Part shown: positions 24,589 to 32,987 of the stretch, piece after piece | How the letters are laid out: each line of letters starts with the position of its first letter | How positions within the stretch are numbered: position 1 is the first letter of the stretch | Assembly (NCBI RefSeq): GCF_001941625.1 | Contig: NZ_CP016076.1 | Coordinates: 1,488,001-1,552,000 of the forward strand | From: Actinoalloteichus fjordicus | GTDB taxonomy: Bacteria > Actinomycetota > Actinomycetes > Mycobacteriales > Pseudonocardiaceae | DNA: 64,000 bases | Reading direction: 5' to 3' | Translations under genes and position numbers: made by a program | The notes under the pieces: model-generated | The model's database searches: none | What the model was told of the DNA's origin: nothing | What the model saw: the letters and a program-made list of their open reading frames with translations, nothing else

Positions 24589-25398
24589 ATGCCCCGAGTG
24601 CTGTCCGAGCAGGACCTTGAATACTTAGCGACGGAACTCGCGGCGGGGCGCCCACCCATGGTGTGGTTCACCTCCCGCGCCGTCGGCGTCGAGTCCGGGC
24701 GATCCGGCAAGGTGACGGCTCTCGACGAGCCTGCCGAGGGGGAGTTCATCCAGGTTCGTCCCACCGGGTCACAGGACGTGCTCTCGTTCTCCGCAGGCGA
24801 GGTGACGCTCACCAAGCCCGCCCGCAAGCCGCGCAAGCCGGACTCGCCGGAGACCCCGCAGGCCGAACAGCCTTCGGTCCCCGGCCCGATCGAACCGGTC
24901 TGGACGCCCGAGCCCCCGCCTGCGCCGACGAGCCGGGGTGCCAAGCCTCGACCCAGTACGGAGAACGGAGATTCAGTGACCGAGCCGACCGCGACTCGTA
25001 AGCCTGCCGCAGGCAAGCGAGCGAAGCCGGGTGCCGCGGCGACGATCGTCCTCAATTCCACCGCCGAAGGGCTGTGGACGGCAGAGGTGACCGTCGGCAC
25101 GAAGAAGGCGCTCAAGCCGACGACGGTCAGCATGGGCGCCGTGGCGCAGGCCGTGAAGATCCTGCACCCCGAGGCCGACGCTGCGGTGCAGCCGGTGCTC
25201 GACGCCGCGCGTGAGCAGCAGCGTGCCAAGGTGGAGCAGCTTCAAGCCGAGTTGGAGGAGGCCCGCCGACTGCTGGGCGACCTCGACGAGCCTGCGCCGC
25301 AGGCCGAGTCGGAGGCGGGCGAGCAGACCGCCGACGCCGTCGACGCCGAGGCGGACGCCGAGTCCACCGGCTCGTCGCCGGAGGTCGCCGGCGCCTGA
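24589..25398 (+). CDS. DUF6319-like protein
   Basis: The N-terminal 75 residues read LATELAAGRPPMVWFTSRAVGV with KVTALDEPAEGEFIQVRPTGS, which I recall as the DUF6319 opening. A Pro/Lys-rich linker follows, then a second folded block (AAATIVLNSTAEGLWTAEVTV) and a coiled coil (EQQRAKVEQLQAELEEARRLLGDL), ending in an acidic tail. AAGGAGAGG precedes the ATG. Such proteins are conserved in actinomycetes with no known role. Confidence 0.7.
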   Translation: MPRVLSEQDLEYLATELAAGRPPMVWFTSRAVGVESGRSGKVTALDEPAEGEFIQVRPTGSQDVLSFSAGEVTLTKPARKPRKPDSPETPQAEQPSVPGPIEPVWTPEPPPAPTSRGAKPRPSTENGDSVTEPTATRKPAAGKRAKPGAAATIVLNSTAEGLWTAEVTVGTKKALKPTTVSMGAVAQAVKILHPEADAAVQPVLDAAREQQRAKVEQLQAELEEARRLLGDLDEPAPQAESEAGEQTADAVDAEADAESTGSSPEVAGA

Positions 25399-25416
25399 GC
25401 CGACCCCGTCGCAATC

Positions 25417-25447
25417 AGTGCCCGGTCGACCTCGTCGGCCGGGCACT
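25417..25447 (+). terminator. Hairpin terminator
   Basis: A 14-base arm (25417-25430) pairs with 25434-25447 around a CTC loop with one mismatched pair. It lies 18 bases after the preceding stop codon and is followed by GTGCTGTTTC. Confidence 0.8.
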
Positions 25448-25508
25448 GTGCTGTTTCAGGGTTGTTCCGACTCCTTTCCGGGCTGCCGGTTGCTTATCTC
25501 ATATCAGA

Positions 25509-25524
25509 AGTGATCTGAATCACT
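25509..25524 (+). promoter_or_regulatory. Palindrome in AT-rich region before the subtilase
   Basis: AGTGAT-CTGA-ATCACT is perfectly symmetrical. It lies 144 bases before the subtilase ATG in a stretch (25490-25600) much richer in A/T than its surroundings, so it is probably part of the protease promoter. Confidence 0.45.
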
Positions 25525-25667
25525 GGTTTGCTTCGGCATACGAAATGGCGACTATATTTGTGATCGGTTCGTTAATTTCCGATTATCGGTCGAGTCCGTC
25601 GGGAACGGTTCTCCGCCGAAAGGGCCAAGTAGCGGCGGCCGAACGGTCGATTGAGAGGACGGTGGCG

Positions 25668-28600
25668 ATGAGGCGCAGAAAAGTACCCGCAGTGGTGTTA
25701 GGACTTGCCTTGACTTCCAGTCTTGCCGCGGGCGCGGTGCAGGCGGGGGCCGAGGAGGTCGCGGGCGGCGGGGGAGCGGACACGAGCCCCCTCGCGAATG
25801 CGGAGTCCGAGGTCCTCACGCTGATCACCGGCGACCAGCTTCGGGTCGCCAGGACGTCGGACGGCCTGCCGTCCGTCACGGTGCTGCCCGGTGATGGACG
25901 GGAGAACATCGCCTTCCACCGGATCGCGAGCGGCGACACACTCTCCGTCATTCCGGCGGACGCGCTCGGTCTGGTCCAGACGGGCAGGCTCGACGAACGA
26001 CTCTTCGATGTCACCGGTCTTCTCGAGCAGGGTTTCGGTGATGCGGGTCCGCTTCCGTTGATCGTGTCGTACGAGTCGGGTGTCGATCGTCCGCTTGCCG
26101 ATCCGTTGTCTGCGGTGGGTGCGGAGGTCGTGCGGGAGTTGCCGAGTGTGGGCGGCGTGGTGGTGGAGACCGAGTCGGGTTCCGCTGCGGAGGTCTGGGA
26201 GGTGCTCGGTGCGGAGCAGACCACGTTCGCGGGCGGGGTTGACCGGGTGTGGTTGAACGGTCGGGCTGAGGTCTTCGACGAGGAGAGCAACGCGCAGATC
26301 GGTGCTCCGGAGGCGTGGGAGGCCGGTTACTCCGGTGCGGGTGCGACGGTGGCGGTGCTCGACAGTGGTTATGACGCCGAGCATCCGGACCTTCAAGGTG
26401 TGGTGGTCGAGGCGGAGGACTTCACCGGCAACCCTGACGGTCCGCACGATGGCAACGGCCACGGCACGCATGTCGCGGCCACGGTCGCGGGCACTGGTGC
26501 GGCTTCTGACGGTGCGCACCGGGGTGTGGCCCCGGACGCGAGCCTGTTGGTGGGCAAGGTCTGTACTGACGACGGCTTCTGCGCCGATGACGCGATCATC
26601 GCGGGTATGGAGTGGGCGGCCGAGCAGGGCGTGGACGCGGCGAACCTCAGTCTCGGGGGCGGGCCGACTGATGGCACTGACCCGTTGTCGGTCGCGGTGA
26701 ACGCCCTCACCGAGCAGAGTGGCACGCTGTATGTGATCGCGGCGGGCAACTTCGGCGCCGAGGAGTCGGTGAGCTCGCCGGCTGCGGCTGATGCCGCGCT
26801 GGCCGTCGCCAGCGTCACCAAGACCGACGAGCTCAGCGATTTCTCCAGTCGGGGCCCGAGGTTCGGTGACAAGGCGATCAAGCCCGATATCGCCGCGCCC
26901 GGCTCGGACATCATCTCCGCCCGTGCGGGCGGCACGACCGATAACGATCCTTACACGTCGTTGAGCGGCACCTCGATGGCGTCTCCGCACGTCGCGGGTG
27001 CTGCCGCCGTGCTCGCCGCCCAACACCCCGAGTGGCAGGCCGACGAGTTGAAGGCCGCCCTGACGGGCTCCTCCGTTCCGTTGGACGGCATCGGCGTCAC
27101 CGGACAAGGCTCCGGCAGGCTCGACCTCGCCGCTGCGGTGTCGGCCGAGGTCCTCGCCTCGCCCTCCTCACTCAGCCTGGGGGCGTTCCCGTACCCGCAT
27201 GACCAGGAGCCGGCGACTCGGGAACTCACCTACACCAACACCGGAACCGAAGACGCCGCCTTCGACCTGACGTTCGACGCGGCGGGAGCCGACGGCACAC
27301 CCGCGCCGGACGGGCTGTTCAGCCTGAGCGCCGAGCAGATCACCGTGCCCGCAGGCGGCGAGACCACCGTCGAGCTGACCGTAGACCCCTCGGCCAATGC
27401 ACAGCTCGGCTTCCTCAGCGGCTCGGTCCTGGCCACCAGCACCGACGGCGACACCACGGTCTCAACGGCGGCGGGCGCCTTCCTCGAGCCCGAAAGCTAC
27501 GACCTGTCCATCGAGGCCACGACCCAGTCCGGCACCCCAGTCGAGTTCCCCTTCATCGTCGCCGCCAACCGCGAGACCGGCGACAGCACCCTGGTCGACT
27601 CCGACGCCGAGGGCAACATCACCGCCCGCCTTCCGGCAGGCGAGTACGACGTGGTCGCGGTCCTCGACGAGTACGTGGAGGAGGACGGCGAGGTCGTCGG
27701 CGGCTCGATGACCGCCGTGGCCGAGCTGGACATCGATCTCACCTCGGACGCGTCGATCACCCTCGACGGCACCCAGGGCGTCCCGGTGGCCGTGGAGACC
27801 GACCGAGAGACCGTCATCGAAGGCACCGTCACTGAACTGTTCGTCGGACAGACCAGCATCGGCATGGCCGGCTTCGGTGGCGTTCTGGACCCGTTCGCGG
27901 TGCCGACCGACCCCGGCGACAGCGGGCTGCGCTTCGTCTACCGCCCGTCGCTCGGCTCACCGGAGGGTACGGCCGAGCCCTACGGGTACAACCTCGTTCT
28001 GGAGGAGTCGGGGATTCCGGAGTCGCCGACCTTCGCGGTGAGCGATGCCGATCTGGCTCGCGTACAGACCGACTACCACGCGCAGGGCGTCCCGGCGTCG
28101 GGTTCTCGAGGCGCGATGGGAATTCTTCCGCAGGACGGCTTCACCTTCGGGCTGAGCTTCCCGATCGAGGTGCCCACCCAGCGGCTCGAACTCTTCAGCA
28201 CCGGCGACATCGACTGGACCGAGTTCCTCACCTTCTCGGATGTCGAGGCGATCGAGGACTACTCCAAGGAGAACAGGTACGAGCCGGGGGACAGCACGGC
28301 GACGTGGAACAGCGCACCGCTGGGCGTCGGGGTCGGAACCGAGACGGTGCCCGCCGGGCAGCGGTTCGGTGACGAGATCCTCGTCAACCCCGGAGTGTTC
28401 GATCCCAGCGGCGATCCCGTGAGCTACTTCTCGATGGCGGAGACCTCCATCGTCGGCACCACCACGCTGTCGCACGGCAGTGAGGTCATCGGGACCCAGC
28501 CGGGGATCGGCAATGCACTGTTCGCGGTGCCCTCGGGCGACGAGGTGTTCACCCTGGACGTCACCGGTACTCGCGCGCTGCCCTGGTCGGTGTACGGCAC

Positions 28601-28979
28601 CGAGATCGACGCGTCGTGGACCTTCGCCTCCGGCACGGTCGACGGCGAGCTGCCCGAAGGCCTGCCGCTGCTGGGCGTCGGCTTCAGCGGCGAGGTCGAC
28701 GAGCTCGGGCAGGCGCCCGCGGGCGTCGAGTATCCGCTGGAGCTGACCGTGAACGGCGTGGCGGACGACCAGCTGACCGAGCTGAGCCTGGAGGTCTCCT
28801 ACGACGACGGTGCCACCTGGACGGCCGTCGAGGTGACCTCGACCGAGGACGGCGCGACGGCGCTGCTCACCCACCCGGCCGAGGACGGCTTCGTCTCGCT
28901 GCGGGCGAGCGCGGCCGACGCGGCGGGCAACACCGTGGAGCAGACGATGCTGCGGTCCTACGGGATCACCGCAGGCTGA
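25668..28979 (+). CDS. Secreted S8 (subtilisin-family) serine peptidase, large
   Basis: A secreted protease of 1103 residues. Residues 1-35 are the signal peptide (VPAVVLGLALTSSLAAGAVQAGA). A propeptide-like region follows (EVLTLITGDQLRVARTSDG). The catalytic triad is Asp 232 (AVLDSGYD), His 268 (GHGTHVA) and Ser 436 (GTSMASPHVAG). After residue 480 come beta-rich domains that hold the C-terminal half, including a segment like an Ig-type repeat (LEVSYDDGATWTAVEV) at the end. ATG at 25668 has GAGAGGA 8 bases upstream; the upstream in-frame extension lacks one. Confidence 0.92.
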   Translation: MRRRKVPAVVLGLALTSSLAAGAVQAGAEEVAGGGGADTSPLANAESEVLTLITGDQLRVARTSDGLPSVTVLPGDGRENIAFHRIASGDTLSVIPADALGLVQTGRLDERLFDVTGLLEQGFGDAGPLPLIVSYESGVDRPLADPLSAVGAEVVRELPSVGGVVVETESGSAAEVWEVLGAEQTTFAGGVDRVWLNGRAEVFDEESNAQIGAPEAWEAGYSGAGATVAVLDSGYDAEHPDLQGVVVEAEDFTGNPDGPHDGNGHGTHVAATVAGTGAASDGAHRGVAPDASLLVGKVCTDDGFCADDAIIAGMEWAAEQGVDAANLSLGGGPTDGTDPLSVAVNALTEQSGTLYVIAAGNFGAEESVSSPAAADAALAVASVTKTDELSDFSSRGPRFGDKAIKPDIAAPGSDIISARAGGTTDNDPYTSLSGTSMASPHVAGAAAVLAAQHPEWQADELKAALTGSSVPLDGIGVTGQGSGRLDLAAAVSAEVLASPSSLSLGAFPYPHDQEPATRELTYTNTGTEDAAFDLTFDAAGADGTPAPDGLFSLSAEQITVPAGGETTVELTVDPSANAQLGFLSGSVLATSTDGDTTVSTAAGAFLEPESYDLSIEATTQSGTPVEFPFIVAANRETGDSTLVDSDAEGNITARLPAGEYDVVAVLDEYVEEDGEVVGGSMTAVAELDIDLTSDASITLDGTQGVPVAVETDRETVIEGTVTELFVGQTSIGMAGFGGVLDPFAVPTDPGDSGLRFVYRPSLGSPEGTAEPYGYNLVLEESGIPESPTFAVSDADLARVQTDYHAQGVPASGSRGAMGILPQDGFTFGLSFPIEVPTQRLELFSTGDIDWTEFLTFSDVEAIEDYSKENRYEPGDSTATWNSAPLGVGVGTETVPAGQRFGDEILVNPGVFDPSGDPVSYFSMAETSIVGTTTLSHGSEVIGTQPGIGNALFAVPSGDEVFTLDVTGTRALPWSVYGTEIDASWTFASGTVDGELPEGLPLLGVGFSGEVDELGQAPAGVEYPLELTVNGVADDQLTELSLEVSYDDGATWTAVEVTSTEDGATALLTHPAEDGFVSLRASAADAAGNTVEQTMLRSYGITAG

Positions 28980-29348
28980 TCACGCGAGACGCGCCCGCGT
29001 GTTCGCGGTAGGAGCGCGCCTGTGGGGTGTGGTCGGGATGCGGCGGCAGGGTCGCCTGTCGTCGCTCCCGATTCCGCGGCCTTGCCGAGGTGTTCGCCTG
29101 CGCGGGCGCCCATCCGGCGGTGAGCCTCGAACGTGCCCGGCGAAATGCCGAACTGGACGACCAGTTCCGCCGACACGCCTGCCACGACGCCGGCGTGATC
29201 CCGGTCGGCCGAGGCACACTGTCACACGGCAGTGACGGCCTGGTGCCGCATCGTGCGAGTTCGCCCTGTTCGAGCGACGACGCGCCGTTCGGCGTCCCAC
29301 CCCGATCAGCGTGATCCGTTCAGGCTGTGAGGCCATCCACGGATCGAC
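28980..29348. other. Intergenic region, no convincing gene
   Basis: This lies between the convergent protease and ferredoxin genes. CACGCG/CGCGTG (28981-28986, 28996-29001) is a weak hairpin right after the protease stop. Short open frames on both strands have no RBS and no recognisable motif. Confidence 0.35.
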
Positions 29349-29543
29349 TCACTCCTCCAGGGAGAGGGCCTGGCCAGGGCACACGTGCGCCGCTTCGCGG
29401 GCCTTCTCGACCAGCTCGCCCTCCGGCGTCTCGTTCAGCACGATGATGGTGCCGTCGTCCTCGCTCTGGTCGAACAGCGCGGGCTCCGTGAGCACACACT
29501 GTCCGGCACCGACGCACCTGCTGGTGTCCACGATGATCTTCAT
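29349..29543 (-). CDS. 3Fe-4S-type ferredoxin, partner of the P450
   Basis: A 64-residue ferredoxin. Cys 10 and Cys 16 (TSRCVGAGQC) and the Cys in HVCPGQAL near residue 54 are the three ligands; the position that is Cys in 4Fe-4S proteins is Ala/Gly, so a 3Fe-4S cluster is likely. It follows the P450 gene by 38 bases on the same strand with GGAGG upstream, the arrangement seen for CYP105 enzymes, and should deliver electrons to it. Confidence 0.93.
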   Translation of the reverse strand: MKIIVDTSRCVGAGQCVLTEPALFDQSEDDGTIIVLNETPEGELVEKAREAAHVCPGQALSLEE

Positions 29544-29581
29544 GGCCCTCGCCTCCTGCGACGGGGATGGCAGTTCGTCCG

Positions 29582-30787
29582 CTACCAGGTCACCGGGAGC
29601 TGGTACAGGCCATAGATGTTCGCGTCGTCCTTGAACGGCAGCTCGTCGATGTCCATCGCCTGCTCCAGCGTGGGGACACGGCGGAACAGCGTGTCGAACA
29701 CGATCTGGAGTTCCATCCGGGCCAGGTTCTGGCCCAGGCACTGGTGCGGCCCGAACCCGAACGCGACGTGGTGGCGGGCGCCGCGCTCGATGTCGAGTTC
29801 GTCCGGATTCTCGAACGCCCTCGGGTCCCGGTTGGCCGAATAGCCGAGCGCCAGCACGCCTTCGCCTGCGCGGATCAGCTGCCCGCCGACCTCGACGTCC
29901 TCGACGCACAGCCGGGCCGTCGCCACGTCGATGATCGTGAAGTACCGCAGCATCTCCTCGACCGCGCTGAGCGTTCTGCTCGGGTCGGCCTTGATCATCG
30001 CGAGCTGCTCCGGGTTGCGCAGGAACGCCAGGGTCGACAGCGAGATCATGTTCGCCGTCGTCTCGTGGCCTGCCACGAGCAGCAGCAAGCCCATGCTTGT
30101 CAGTGCCGTCCGCCGGTAGGTGCCGTTCGCGCGCAACGTGACGATCTGCCGCCCGAGCAGGTCGTCCGGCGGGTTCTTCTCCTTCTCCGCGATGAGGTCG
30201 GCCATATAGCCCTGGATGGCCCCCATCGCCGCCCACCGCTCCTCGGGCGGCGTCGACTGCTTGATCACCTTCACCGTGTTCTCCTGGAAGAACTCATGGT
30301 CGGCGTAGGGCACACCCAGCATCTCGCAGATCACCAGCGACGGGACCGGCAGCGACAGCGCGTCCACCAGGTCACCGGGCTGCGGCCCGGCCAGCAGCAT
30401 GTCGATCCGCTCGTCGACGATCTCCTGGATCCTCGGCCGCAGCGCCTCCAACCGGCGCACCGTGAACTCGCCGAGTACGGCCTTGCGCGCAGGCCCGTGC
30501 TCTGGCGGGTCCATGGCGATCAGGAAGCGCTCCTCGTCCGGCCGCCGGGACGCCGCCTCGCCCTCGACCAGCGCTGGGAAGTCCGGATGCTGCCGGTCGG
30601 CGCTGAACCGCCGGTCGTTCAACACGGTTCGCACGTCTTCGTGCCTGCTGACCACCCAGGCCCACCCGCCGTCGGGCAGGCGAACCCGCGAGACCGGCTC
30701 TTCTTCGCGGATCTCCTCGTACGCAGGCGGCGGCGCGAACGGGCACGTACGGGCCATGGGGAACTCGTGCTTCTCGGCGGTGGTCAT
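29582..30787 (-). CDS. Cytochrome P450, CYP105-like
   Basis: A soluble bacterial P450 of 401 residues. The I-helix reads LLLVAGHETTANM, the K-helix VEEMLRY (ExxR type), and the heme loop FGFGPHQCLGQNLAR with Cys 350. The N-terminus MARTCPFAPPPAYEEI is like CYP105 members, which hydroxylate or demethylate drugs and secondary metabolites. ATG at 30787 has GGAAGGA upstream. It is followed by its ferredoxin and preceded by a ketopantoate-reductase-like gene. Confidence 0.93.
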   Translation of the reverse strand: MTTAEKHEFPMARTCPFAPPPAYEEIREEEPVSRVRLPDGGWAWVVSRHEDVRTVLNDRRFSADRQHPDFPALVEGEAASRRPDEERFLIAMDPPEHGPARKAVLGEFTVRRLEALRPRIQEIVDERIDMLLAGPQPGDLVDALSLPVPSLVICEMLGVPYADHEFFQENTVKVIKQSTPPEERWAAMGAIQGYMADLIAEKEKNPPDDLLGRQIVTLRANGTYRRTALTSMGLLLLVAGHETTANMISLSTLAFLRNPEQLAMIKADPSRTLSAVEEMLRYFTIIDVATARLCVEDVEVGGQLIRAGEGVLALGYSANRDPRAFENPDELDIERGARHHVAFGFGPHQCLGQNLARMELQIVFDTLFRRVPTLEQAMDIDELPFKDDANIYGLYQLPVTW

Positions 30788-30940
30788 GACTTTTTCCTTC
30801 CACGACGTCACGGACAGGCGAGAGAGGCTGGACAGCGAAAAGCCGTGTGTGAACGGCAGCTGGTCGACCAGTGCGACCGGGTTCGGTTCTGGGACTCGGC
30901 GGACCGAGGAGCCGCAAAGGACCACCGGGACATCGGTATT

Positions 30941-31906
30941 TCAAACCTGCCCCGTCCCCTCCCGCGCGAAGCTCGGCTCCACCGCTTCCAGGCGCGGTAC
31001 CGAGATGTTCAACCGTCGTGCTTCGGCCAGGGTGTCCCGGCAGACCGCACGCGGCTCCTCGGCGTCGGGGGCGGACTGAGCCGAGAAACTCACGCGCACG
31101 AGCGCGACATGAGCAGTCAGCCAGGCGAGCGCGGGGGCCGTCAGCCAGGTGGGCGCCCGGAACAGCAGCACACTGCCCCGGTGACGTCGCAGGTCGAGGC
31201 CGCGCGCCTGGAGGAGCGGCAGCAGCTCGCGGCCGGCCAGCAGCCCCTCGCGCAGGTCGCTCGTCGCCCCGACCAGTCTGGACAGGGAACCCCGCCGCAG
31301 GCCTTGCGAGAGCAGGCCTGCACCCAATGCGAAATGGACCCAGAGCCAGTCTCGGAAGTCAGGCTGCTCCTGAATCCGGAGCCCGGCCTCGCGAAAGGCC
31401 TGGCGCACGGCCCGCTCCCGGTCGGTCGGGGGTCGGCCGAGGGTGCCGAAGACGACCGACGGCCGCAGCGCCCCACGGAGCACGCCGTCCGCGTCGAAAC
31501 CGCCACCGGCCTGGGGAAAGCCCCAGGCGATCTGGTCGACAGGGAGTGTGCCGATCGCGGCAGGCGGCTCGGTCCAGATGTTGCCGAAGACCAGCACCGT
31601 GGCGTGGCCGACACGTGGGGACAAGAAGGCCGTCGCCTCTGCGAGGCGGTGGTGCGGCACGCTGAGCACGATCAGGTCGAAGGAGTGGTCCGGCTCCAGT
31701 GCCTCGCGGTAGCGCACCGGCCACTTCTCGACGACGCGCTGCCCCCACACCCGGCGCCGCGCATCGAGCAGGTCGAGGTCCACTGCGTCTCCGTACGTCG
31801 CCGCGCGGCCCGGCCGGACGTAGAACTCGACGTCATGTCCCGCCTGTTCCAGGGCCCAGCCGTAGAGGGTGGCGATCACGCCTCGGCCGAACATCAGGAT
31901 CTTCAC
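30941..31906 (-). CDS. Ketopantoate reductase-like (ApbA/PanE) NAD(P)-binding protein
   Basis: The N-terminal Rossmann motif MKILMFGRGVIATLYGWALEQAGHDV and the LIVLSVPHHRLAEA segment are those of ApbA/PanE-type reductases. The C-terminal helical half is weakly like the family, and FGNIWTEP replaces the usual QNG. True PanE makes pantoate; such paralogues in clusters may act on other ketones (inference). GTG start with GAGG upstream. Divergent from a TetR gene across two operators, and likely first gene of an operon with the P450 and ferredoxin. Confidence 0.82.
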   Translation of the reverse strand: MKILMFGRGVIATLYGWALEQAGHDVEFYVRPGRAATYGDAVDLDLLDARRRVWGQRVVEKWPVRYREALEPDHSFDLIVLSVPHHRLAEATAFLSPRVGHATVLVFGNIWTEPPAAIGTLPVDQIAWGFPQAGGGFDADGVLRGALRPSVVFGTLGRPPTDRERAVRQAFREAGLRIQEQPDFRDWLWVHFALGAGLLSQGLRRGSLSRLVGATSDLREGLLAGRELLPLLQARGLDLRRHRGSVLLFRAPTWLTAPALAWLTAHVALVRVSFSAQSAPDAEEPRAVCRDTLAEARRLNISVPRLEAVEPSFAREGTGQV

Positions 31907-31933
31907 GCTGCACCTCGTGGGGTACGATCGAAT

Positions 31934-31976
31934 TGGAGACGATCTCCACTTTCCAAAATATGGAGATTATCTCCAT
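31934..31976. promoter_or_regulatory. Two TetR operators between divergent genes
   Basis: TGGAGA-CGA-TCTCCA (31934-31948) and ATGGAGA-TTA-TCTCCAT (31960-31976) are both perfect palindromes with the same TGGAGA half site and centres 27 bases apart. They fill the 91-base gap between the reductase-like gene and the TetR gene, so one repressor could switch both directions. Confidence 0.85.
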
Positions 31977-31997
31977 TTGTCAACCGCGAGGTAGCGC

Positions 31998-32567
31998 ATG
32001 ACCGCCGACAAGCCGCTGCGGGCCGACGCCCGACGCAACCGCGATGTCCTGATCGCCAAGGCGCGAGAGGTCTTCGACGCAGGCGACTTCTTCGACCTGC
32101 GCTTCGATGACTTCGCCCGCCTGGCCGGGGTGGGCACCGGCACGCTGTACCGCCACTTCCCCACAAGGGAGGCCCTGGCCGAGGCGGTCTACCGAGGGGA
32201 GGTCGCCGTGCTGTGCGACCGCGCCCGCCTGCTACAGACCACGCTGCCCGCGACGGAGGCCTTGGCGACCTTCCTACGCGGCATGGTCGACCACATAGAC
32301 ACCCACGAGGGCCTGGCTCGGACGCTGGCCACGATCATGGCCGATCGCTCGGGCGCCCTCGCCGAGGGCAGCCGGGCGCTGGAGCAGGCGGTCACCGACC
32401 TGGTGGCCGCCGCCGTGCAGGACGGCGCCGTTCGCGACGACGTGGACGCCGGTGCCGTGATGATGGCGCTGCACGGCATCGGTGCGGCCCATGACCGCCC
32501 GAACTGGCGGGCCGAGGCCGACGATGTCATCACCCTCGTGCTGGCCGGGCTGCGCCGCCCGCGATGA
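31998..32567 (+). CDS. TetR-family regulator controlling the P450 cluster
   Basis: The helix-turn-helix reads ARRNRDVLIAKAREVFDAGDFFDLRFDDFARLAGVGTGTLYRHFPTRE, typical of the group with the SBP-type C-terminal domain. The remaining 130 residues are helical. GAGG lies 6 bases before the ATG. Two matched palindromes lie directly upstream. It probably represses itself and the divergent reductase-P450-ferredoxin genes until a ligand binds. Confidence 0.92.
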   Translation: MTADKPLRADARRNRDVLIAKAREVFDAGDFFDLRFDDFARLAGVGTGTLYRHFPTREALAEAVYRGEVAVLCDRARLLQTTLPATEALATFLRGMVDHIDTHEGLARTLATIMADRSGALAEGSRALEQAVTDLVAAAVQDGAVRDDVDAGAVMMALHGIGAAHDRPNWRAEADDVITLVLAGLRRPR

Positions 32568-32765
32568 CCAGGCGCGATACGAGGTCGCATGCCGCGAGCG
32601 AAGGATCCGGTGCGGGGTACGGCGGCGACGGCGCGGCCCGGGGTGCTCACCCGGCTGATGCCGGCTATCGGTTCGCGACCGGCTGACGACGGGCCGGGAG
32701 GAGCTCGGGGCGAGTGACCTCGGTCGTCGGCCTGCCCGGGGTTCGGCCGCCGCCTGCGGTGAACG

Positions 32766-32800
32766 GGCGGGACAGGGAAGGGCGCGGTCCCTGTCCCGCC
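32766..32800. terminator. 13-bp hairpin terminator
   Basis: GGCGGGACAGGGA (32766-32778) pairs perfectly with 32788-32800. It lies between converging genes, about 190 bases past the P450 stop, and can serve either. Confidence 0.7.
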
Positions 32801-32808
32801 TTGGGGAT

Positions 32809-32833
32809 TCGGACGTCGAGAACCGACGTCCGA
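32809..32833. terminator. Second hairpin, 10-bp stem
   Basis: TCGGACGTCG (32809-32818) pairs with CGACGTCCGA (32824-32833) around AGAAC, directly after the first hairpin. Confidence 0.55.
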
Positions 32834-32987
32834 CTTCGACTCCAGGAAGGAGAGTGATTTCACGGTACGGCCTGGTAGGCATTGTTGCGACGAGTGAACG
32901 CACCAACCGACTACCGACTTCTGGCCGCCACGGTTTCACCCGAAAGGAGTATTTGCATCATTCCCGTCCGGTAGTAAATCCGGAGAG

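Larger units (their letters stand above)
32568..32987. other. Intergenic region with two hairpins
   Basis: This lies between the TetR gene and the end of the second P450 gene, which converge. It holds two strong hairpins (32766-32800 and 32809-32833). No gene is seen. Confidence 0.5.

Noticed and set aside
29027-29314. Possible small gene between protease and ferredoxin
   Set aside because: No RBS, no recognisable motif and similar open frames on the other strand.
29567-32110. Plus-strand frame of 847 codons
   Set aside because: It runs antisense to the P450 and reductase-like genes, which have clear motifs and start sites.
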